Below the pieces are notes generated by a model. It saw only the letters and a list, made by a program, of their open reading frames with translations. It had not been told where the DNA came from and did no database searches. 18,888 nt of DNA, from positions 1-18,888 of the forward strand of contig JBPCJY010000046.1 in assembly GCA_051004815.1 (NCBI GenBank), in the 5' to 3' direction. The position numbers and the translations under genes are program-made. This DNA is from JBBQXY01 sp051004815 (GTDB lineage: Bacteria > Chloroflexota > Ktedonobacteria > Ktedonobacterales > Ktedonobacteraceae). Numbering within the stretch: position 1 is the stretch's first letter; each line of letters starts with the position of its first letter. Positions 13,632 through 18,888 of this stretch are shown here, piece after piece.

Positions 13632-14699
13632 ATGTTCTATCTTCTGCATGGGGATGACGAATTCACTGCTCGCGAGCAACTGAAAAAGCTTCGCCAGCAG
13701 GGGAAGTTCGACTACAACCAGGACACGTACTATGGCGGTGAGACGACGTTCGCAACTATCATCGCCACCTGTAATACCTTCCCCTTCCTCACCGACCAGC
13801 GTCTCGTCGTCGTGGAAGGGCTACCCAAGAAGCGTCGTGGCGAAAGTGCAACCCCCGGCTCTGGAGAGGATACAGCAACGGCATCTTCCGCAGCGAGTAC
13901 AACAGCGAAAGGTGGCAGAGCAAAGAAGGGCAAAAAAAGTGGGAAAAGCACTGCCGAGACTCGTGCTGGTTTTGAAAAAAGCTTAGCCGAGTACATTCCT
14001 CACCTGCCCGACTCGTCTGTATTGATTGTCCTGGTCGATGAGGTGTTGGATGCTAACAACACCCTCGTCAAAGCGGCCAACCAACATGGACAGATCATCC
14101 AAAGTACCCTTCCCAAAGGAGCGGCCATCGAGACCTGGATCAAGAAACGCGCCCAGAGCATCGGTGGTGCTATTAGCCCTGATGCCGCGGCTCTGCTCGC
14201 CAATTTGATCGGCAACCAGCTTCGTCTCTTAGCCAATGAACTCGATAAGCTCGCAACCTATGCAGGCAACGACGCAACCATTACCGTTGACGATGTGCGC
14301 AAGCTCTCAGCCCATGTGCAGGAAGCACGTATATTCGACCTCACCGACGCGTTGGCTCAGCGCAATCGCACCCAAGCTCTGAATATATTGCACGACCTCC
14401 TGGCCGATGGAGAACCGCCTCTGAAGCTCATCAGCACTATCACCAGCCAGGTTCGTTCACTATTGTTGGTCAAAGAGCTTGCGCAGAAAGGGATGCGCTC
14501 CGCCCAGATCGCCTCAACCATCGGCATTGCGCCTTTCATAGCAGACAAAGCCTTCCGCCAGGTGAGCAAATTTACGCCCGCGCAATTAGAAGGAGCCTAT
14601 CGCCAACTACTGGCTACCGATGCAACCCTCAAGCGCAGTCGCATGACACCCGAAGCCGCCCTGGACCTGCTAGTCGTCGACTTCGCCAACAATGCGTAA
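13632..14699 (+). CDS. holA: DNA polymerase III subunit delta
   Basis: The clamp-loader subunit that opens the beta sliding clamp during replication. The N-terminus MFYLLHGDDEFTAREQLKKL matches the FLLxGxDxFLxxE opening of the family. TFPFLTDQRLVVVEGL, SSVLIVLVDEVLDANNTLVKAA, ALLANLIGNQLRLLANELDKLATYAG and the helical C-terminal collar domain (EARIFDLTDALAQRNRTQALNILHDLL and onward) follow in order. At 355 aa it is slightly longer than usual because of a low-complexity Ala/Thr/Ser/Lys insertion at about residues 66-112 (including KGGRAKKGKKSGKS) inside the N-terminal AAA+-like domain. The ribosome site is weak. It starts 9 bp after the membrane-protein gene and ends 14 bp before the amidase gene. 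Confidence 0.93.
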   Translation: MFYLLHGDDEFTAREQLKKLRQQGKFDYNQDTYYGGETTFATIIATCNTFPFLTDQRLVVVEGLPKKRRGESATPGSGEDTATASSAASTTAKGGRAKKGKKSGKSTAETRAGFEKSLAEYIPHLPDSSVLIVLVDEVLDANNTLVKAANQHGQIIQSTLPKGAAIETWIKKRAQSIGGAISPDAAALLANLIGNQLRLLANELDKLATYAGNDATITVDDVRKLSAHVQEARIFDLTDALAQRNRTQALNILHDLLADGEPPLKLISTITSQVRSLLLVKELAQKGMRSAQIASTIGIAPFIADKAFRQVSKFTPAQLEGAYRQLLATDATLKRSRMTPEAALDLLVVDFANNA

Positions 14700-14713
14700 A
14701 GACAGGAGATATT

Positions 14714-16135
14714 ATGCACTTTTCAGAGTATAGTGAGTACGATGCGGTTGGTCTCGCACATCTGATAAAGAGCGGACAGGTTTCAGCTCAAGAGGTGCAA
14801 CAACTCGCTCGTCAGGCCATTTTGGCCGTGAATCCGACCCTGAACGCTCTCGTCGGAGAGCTGTTTGAGGAATCGCTGCCCTCCTCGACCACTGGACCTT
14901 TTGCCGGAGTTCCCTTCGTTATCAAAGATCTTTCGCTTCACGCGGCAGGAATCAAGACAGGCATGGGAACACGGCTGACTGGGGAAGGGATCGTCTTTCC
15001 CCATGATACCGATCTCATGGCACGGTTCAAGCAGGCGGGACTGGTCACGCTGGGGCGGACTGCGACCCCGGAGTTCGGCTTCAACGCGACCACCGAACCT
15101 GTCTCCAATGGCCCCACACGCAATCCCTGGGATACCTCTCGGAGTTCAGGAGGATCAAGTGGGGGATCTGCAGCCCTGGTGGCAGCCCGGGCGATCCCGG
15201 TGGCACATGGGACCGATGGAGCCGGCTCGCTTCGTATTCCTGCTGCCTGGTGTGGGCTGGTTGGACTCAAGCCGACACGGGGACGTACCCCACCAGGGCC
15301 GGATTCCGATGAACGCCTCTCAGGTTTTGGCATTGATTTTGCTCTGGCTCGGACGGTGCGAGATACCGCGGCCTTGCTTGATGTTGCGAGTGGCCCAGGT
15401 CTTGGAGACAAATATTTCGCCGCCCCGCCTGAGCGTCCCTATGCTCAAGAAGTTGGTGCTCCTTCAGGACGATTGCGCATCGCGATGACGACGCAAGCCT
15501 GGTCAGGAGTGCCTGTTGACAAAGAGTATGCCGACACCGTCTCGATGGTCTGCCATGAACTCGTCGCGATGGGCCACGATGTAGAGGAAGCCAGCCCACA
15601 CGTAGATTGGGAATCCTTCGTCGATGCCAACCTCCCGATCTGGACGGCATCGGTCACTGATAGTGCTCTTGGCCTTGCTCGCGCCCGTGGGATTGATATA
15701 GGCCCGGATGTGTTAGAGGCGGTGACACTTGCCAGTGTGGAATACGGACGCCGACTCACAGCAGTGGATCTGCTTCGGGCACTGCGACTTTGCAATACCA
15801 TCACCAGAAGCGTGAGCGCGTTCTTCCGCTCCTACGATGTGCTGGTGACTCCAACTGTCGCTACTCCACCCGCTCTGCTAGGGTCTCTCAACCAGAACGA
15901 TCCGAGCCTTGATCCCAGGGGCTGGCTCAACAAATTGTTCGCGGTGATCCCCTTTACTCCGCTCTTCAACATGACAGGGCAGCCAGCAATAAGCCTGCCT
16001 CTGGGACAATCGAGCGCGGGACTGCCTATAGGCGTGCAACTGGTAGCACCCTACGGCGACGAGGCTACTCTCTTGCGGCTGGCAGCACAGCTCGAACAGG
16101 CGTTGCCCTGGACTCTTCGCCATCCCTCAATCTAA
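14714..16135 (+). CDS. Amidase signature family hydrolase
   Basis: A 473-residue amidase that hydrolyses C-N amide bonds with a Ser-cisSer-Lys triad. All three residues are visible: Lys 71 in FVIKDLSLHAAG, Ser 148 in the Gly/Ser-rich SSGGSSGGSAALVAA segment, and nucleophile Ser 172 in GTDGAGSLRIPA. The family tail (ITRSVSAFFRSYDVLVTPTVA; FNMTGQPAISLPLG) is complete. The substrate is unknown; the overall look is closer to 6-aminohexanoate-cyclic-dimer hydrolase-type amidases than to GatA, and no gatB or gatC is nearby. AGGAGA lies just upstream of the ATG. It probably shares the holA transcript. It is convergent with the molybdenum hydroxylase gene. Confidence 0.9.
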   Translation: MHFSEYSEYDAVGLAHLIKSGQVSAQEVQQLARQAILAVNPTLNALVGELFEESLPSSTTGPFAGVPFVIKDLSLHAAGIKTGMGTRLTGEGIVFPHDTDLMARFKQAGLVTLGRTATPEFGFNATTEPVSNGPTRNPWDTSRSSGGSSGGSAALVAARAIPVAHGTDGAGSLRIPAAWCGLVGLKPTRGRTPPGPDSDERLSGFGIDFALARTVRDTAALLDVASGPGLGDKYFAAPPERPYAQEVGAPSGRLRIAMTTQAWSGVPVDKEYADTVSMVCHELVAMGHDVEEASPHVDWESFVDANLPIWTASVTDSALGLARARGIDIGPDVLEAVTLASVEYGRRLTAVDLLRALRLCNTITRSVSAFFRSYDVLVTPTVATPPALLGSLNQNDPSLDPRGWLNKLFAVIPFTPLFNMTGQPAISLPLGQSSAGLPIGVQLVAPYGDEATLLRLAAQLEQALPWTLRHPSI

Positions 16136-16145
16136 CTGAGGGAAA

Positions 16146-16188
16146 GGCCGCCGCATCCCCCTCTCTTTCAAGGAGGGGTAAGGCGGCC
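16146..16188. terminator. Hairpin between convergent amidase and molybdenum hydroxylase genes
   Basis: An outer GGCCGCC/GGCGGCC stem (16146-16152, 16182-16188) and an inner CCCCTC/GAGGGG stem (16158-16163, 16173-16178) are separated by small internal loops. It begins 10 bp after the amidase stop. There is no T-tract, so a terminator role in either direction is plausible but not certain. Confidence 0.5.
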
Positions 16189-16235
16189 TCAACGGCTCTT
16201 CCATGAGAAACGAGGAGGCTTCGTTGGCTATCGCT

Positions 16236-18605
16236 TCATGAACCAGTTCCCACTCTGGCTTTCTGGATAGCCTGCCAGACATTGTGAGGCGTCAGCGGAA
16301 CATCCAGGGATGTGACTCCCAGGGGAAGCAGCGCGTCGATCACAGCATTGGCAACCGCAGCAGGAGCGGCTACTGTGCCAGCCTCACCAGCCCCTTTCAC
16401 TCCGAGAACGTTGAGCGGACTTGGTGTCTCGGTCAGAGTAAGCTCGAAAGGAGGCAGCTCGAAAGCAAGGGGGACAGCATAGTCCATCAGGGTTGCGCTG
16501 AGCACCCGCCCACTCACGTCGTAGGCCATCTGTTCATAGAGGGCCTGACCGATGCCCTGAGTAATAGCTCCATGTGTCTGACCCTCTACCAGCGTAGGGA
16601 CAAGGACATGACCGTAATCATCTACTGCAACATAGCGTTGGAGATTCACTTCGCCAGTCTCAGGGTCTACCTGTACGACAACCAGATGTGCGCCAAAGGG
16701 ATACGATAAATCGGCTGGCTCGAAGCCCTGCATGCTGCACAGCCCCTTGAGCAGTTCGTTCTGGAGATCCTCGGGGAACTGCTCTTTCTGTCCCGGGTTC
16801 TCGGCAATACTCGCCAGTTGGGCGAAGGCGTACGCTTTGCCAGGAACACCAGAGACCTGCACACGTCCCTCGCGCAGTTCAAGATCGCTCTCGTCCACTT
16901 CGAGCAGATGCGAGGCTAATTTGAACATCTGCGCTTTGACAGCTTGAGCCGAGTGCTTGAGCGCAACGCCTCCAACTCCCATACTGCGGCTGGCAAAGGT
17001 AGCAAGCGAATGGCTATTGGGAGTGTCTCCGATGTAGACCTCAACCTGCTCAAGAGGAACCTCGAACTCCTGGGCGACAATTGCGGCAAATGAAGTGGCA
17101 TGTCCTTGCCCACTATCAACCGAAGCACTCTCGACGAGAATCTTGCCTTCAGGAGTAATGCGTACCTGCCCGCGATCAGGCTGGCCGCTCATGCCCTGCC
17201 CTCCTATAGCGGTGCTCTCGATATAGACGCAAAGCCCGATTCCGACACACTTCCCCTGTGTACGCAGACGAGCCTGTTCAGCACGGAGTTGCTCATAGTT
17301 CGCGGCACTCAACAGGGTATCGAGGGCATGGCTATATGCGCCAGAATCATAGGTTGTATTGGTAGCAGTCGTATAGGGGAACGCCTCCCTGGGGATCAGG
17401 TTTCGTCTGCGCACGTCAACGGGGTCCAGAGAGAGTTCATGAGCAATAGCATCCATCGTGCGCTCGATACAATAGCAGGCTTCCGGTCGTCCAGCTCCTC
17501 GATAGGGGCCAGTGGGGACAGCATTGGTCTTCATTGCGTTGACAATGGTCGTAATCGCTGGGATAGCATACGTGCCAGAGATCATCGAGGCAGTTGACTC
17601 GACACTGAGGATGCTATAATCACTCGGATAGGCACCCTGATCGGCAAAAAACTCGGCTTTGAGTGCCACAACAGTCCCATCCTTGCGAACAGCGGCCTGC
17701 ACACTGGCATTAAGACCCCGGCCATGACTCATCGAGACGATATTGTCCTCGCGACTCTCCAACCATCGTACAGGTCGTTGCAGCTTTTGCGCCAGGAATG
17801 CCGTCACGACTTCTTCACCACAGAGTCGGGTCTTGCCGCCAAAGGCCCCCCCGACATGCGGAACAGTGATCTTGATATCCGTTGGTGCCATGTGCAGCGT
17901 CGTCATCAGTTGGAGACGAGCCAGAAAGATCGACTGACTGGAGATCCAGACCGAGAGGGTCCCATCAGCATGCCCTTCGGCAACCATGCCCCGCGGTTCC
18001 ATAGGCACCAATGCCAGACGTGGTTGCCGCATGTACAACGAGACGACCTTATCAGCCTGGGCAAACCCTGCTTCTACATCGCCAACCGTCTTTTCTTTGG
18101 TCACAGCAATATTGCTCTGCTCATTGAAGATCTTCGGCCCATCCTCCTGGAGCGCGGCATCGAGTCCTCCCACGGAGGGCAACACCTCGTAATCAACATC
18201 CACCAGTTCGGCCGCTTCGAATGCTGCTGTCTCACTCTCGGCCACCACTGCTGCCACTGGCTCACCAGCAAAGTTGACCTCCTCACACGGCATGGCTGGC
18301 TGTGGCACCCATGCTGAACCCGGAAATAAATTCGTGAGCAACTCACCTAAATGTGCTGTATCCGCTCCTGTCACCACTGTCACCACGCCCGGATGGGCCA
18401 GTGCCTGTTGCACATTAATCGCGACAATACGGGCATGAGGATAGAGACTCCGCACAAACCTGATAGAGAGCATTCCCGGACGACGAATATCGCCCACATA
18501 CTGCCCCCTGCCAGTGATTAACACCGGGTCTTCACGGCGTCGTATCTTCTGCTCCGGTGCAGCTGGCTGTTGAAAACGATCTTTTGCGGTTGTTGCTTCG
18601 CCCAT
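16236..18605 (-). CDS. Xanthine dehydrogenase family molybdopterin-binding (large) subunit
   Basis: A 789-residue CoxL/XdhA-type subunit that holds the Mo-molybdopterin cofactor and hydroxylates an unknown substrate. Visible landmarks are the N-terminal IRRREDPVLITGRGQYVGDI, the cofactor loop VGGAFGGK (251-258), the substrate-loop PYRGAGRPEA (367-376), and GVKGAGEAGT near the C-terminus with the catalytic Glu (741). The loop lacks the Cys-containing AYRCSFR of true (form I) aerobic CO dehydrogenase, so CO oxidation is not supported; the AYRGAGR-type loop fits form II or other hydroxylases. The length is normal and the frame intact. The start is supported by AGAGGA about 9 nt upstream. The usual FeS and FAD subunits are absent on both sides within the window. 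Confidence 0.93.
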   Translation of the reverse strand: MGEATTAKDRFQQPAAPEQKIRRREDPVLITGRGQYVGDIRRPGMLSIRFVRSLYPHARIVAINVQQALAHPGVVTVVTGADTAHLGELLTNLFPGSAWVPQPAMPCEEVNFAGEPVAAVVAESETAAFEAAELVDVDYEVLPSVGGLDAALQEDGPKIFNEQSNIAVTKEKTVGDVEAGFAQADKVVSLYMRQPRLALVPMEPRGMVAEGHADGTLSVWISSQSIFLARLQLMTTLHMAPTDIKITVPHVGGAFGGKTRLCGEEVVTAFLAQKLQRPVRWLESREDNIVSMSHGRGLNASVQAAVRKDGTVVALKAEFFADQGAYPSDYSILSVESTASMISGTYAIPAITTIVNAMKTNAVPTGPYRGAGRPEACYCIERTMDAIAHELSLDPVDVRRRNLIPREAFPYTTATNTTYDSGAYSHALDTLLSAANYEQLRAEQARLRTQGKCVGIGLCVYIESTAIGGQGMSGQPDRGQVRITPEGKILVESASVDSGQGHATSFAAIVAQEFEVPLEQVEVYIGDTPNSHSLATFASRSMGVGGVALKHSAQAVKAQMFKLASHLLEVDESDLELREGRVQVSGVPGKAYAFAQLASIAENPGQKEQFPEDLQNELLKGLCSMQGFEPADLSYPFGAHLVVVQVDPETGEVNLQRYVAVDDYGHVLVPTLVEGQTHGAITQGIGQALYEQMAYDVSGRVLSATLMDYAVPLAFELPPFELTLTETPSPLNVLGVKGAGEAGTVAAPAAVANAVIDALLPLGVTSLDVPLTPHNVWQAIQKARVGTGS

Positions 18606-18692
18606 GTTGTTCTTCCTCTCCTGATTCCAGATACGTAGATGATCTTTCTCCGTTTGCTTCCTTCTCCGCTCCCCTTATTTCACTATCTGAAG

Positions 18693-18720
18693 ATTACACG
18701 CAGAACCATCTTCATGTCAA
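18693..18720 (-). promoter_or_regulatory. Predicted promoter of the molybdenum hydroxylase gene
   Basis: On the minus strand, a perfect TTGACA (18720-18715) and TGTAAT (18698-18693) are separated by 16 bp. The -10 lacks the conserved A at position 2. The leader to the ATG is about 80 nt. Confidence 0.45.
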
Positions 18721-18819
18721 TTCTGATCGCCCGATACTTAAAGATCTGTGAATGATTGCGAGACAAAAGACATTTGGAGAGAAGAGTTCCCGTGAGCGGA
18801 CTGGAGAGAGGTCCTGGCT

Positions 18820-18888
18820 GTCATTCTGAGCGCAGCGAAGAATCTGTCTACTGGCCGGGCAGAGATTCTTCGCTGCGCTCAGAATGAC
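18820..18888. repeat. 26-bp perfect inverted repeat (REP-like, TCATTCTGAGCG type)
   Basis: Arms at 18820-18845 and 18863-18888 are perfectly complementary over 26 bp with a 17-nt loop. The right arm runs to the window edge, so the repeat may continue. The core CATTCTGAGCGCAGCGAAG is of a type I have often seen dispersed in many copies in bacterial genomes. It lies upstream of the molybdenum hydroxylase promoter. Confidence 0.8.

Noticed and set aside
13176..13679. 167-codon open frame on the minus strand
   Set aside because: It overlaps the strong plus-strand promoter, the membrane-protein gene and the start of holA, has no ribosome site, and has an Asp/Glu/Cys-rich composition typical of antisense to membrane-protein coding sequence.
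16236..18605. Aerobic carbon monoxide dehydrogenase large subunit (coxL form I)
   Set aside because: The active-site loop reads PYRGAGR and lacks the Cys-containing AYRCSFR signature, and no coxS or coxM is adjacent.

Overview
The window looks like chromosomal DNA of a soil-type Chloroflexota bacterium, most likely a member of the Ktedonobacteria. This is inference from gene content: a GlmL/MutL-like ASKHA ATPase with no glutamate mutase, a zinc-ribbon/Gly-Arg protein paired with ribosomal protein S21, a DUF92 protein, and dispersed palindromic repeats. No rRNA, tRNA, CRISPR array or intact mobile element was seen.

Layout. (1) 1-3100, minus strand, accessory in character: a small single-pass membrane protein, an APH-fold phosphotransferase overlapping a VOC/glyoxalase-fold protein, a decayed tyrosine-recombinase fragment, and a DHFR/RibD-fold reductase. 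(2) 3259-4842, plus strand: cofactor-independent phosphoglycerate mutase (gpmI), ending in a hairpin followed by three perfect DnaA boxes in 53 bp. (3) 4990-9493, minus strand: a three-gene operon. It encodes a zinc-ribbon, Pro/Gln-rich protein carrying repeated SFIDxxxLPxWL-type motifs, a MutL-like actin-fold ATPase, and an uncharacterised protein with a KOW-like C-terminus. This operon is the best candidate for an undescribed system. (4) 9667-11565, plus strand: a RusA-family resolvase, transcribed divergently from the operon through overlapping -35 elements, then a DUF92 membrane protein translationally coupled to an unknown membrane protein. (5) 11646-12014, minus strand: a DUF4870/Tic20-like membrane protein. 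(6) 12388-12955, plus strand: the zinc-ribbon protein and rpsU, closed by a strong terminator. (7) 13266-16135, plus strand: a small membrane protein, holA (DNA polymerase III delta) and an amidase, apparently one operon behind a near-consensus promoter. (8) 16236-18605, minus strand: a xanthine dehydrogenase/CoxL-type molybdopterin subunit with no small or FAD subunit beside it. The window ends in a 26-bp inverted repeat.

Housekeeping functions (gpmI, rpsU, holA) alternate with accessory genes. Gene boundaries are often marked by perfect hairpins at 49-85, 4853-4906, 11579-11608, 13003-13036, 13054-13148 and 18820-18888. All functional calls come from reading motifs by eye; no database search was run.
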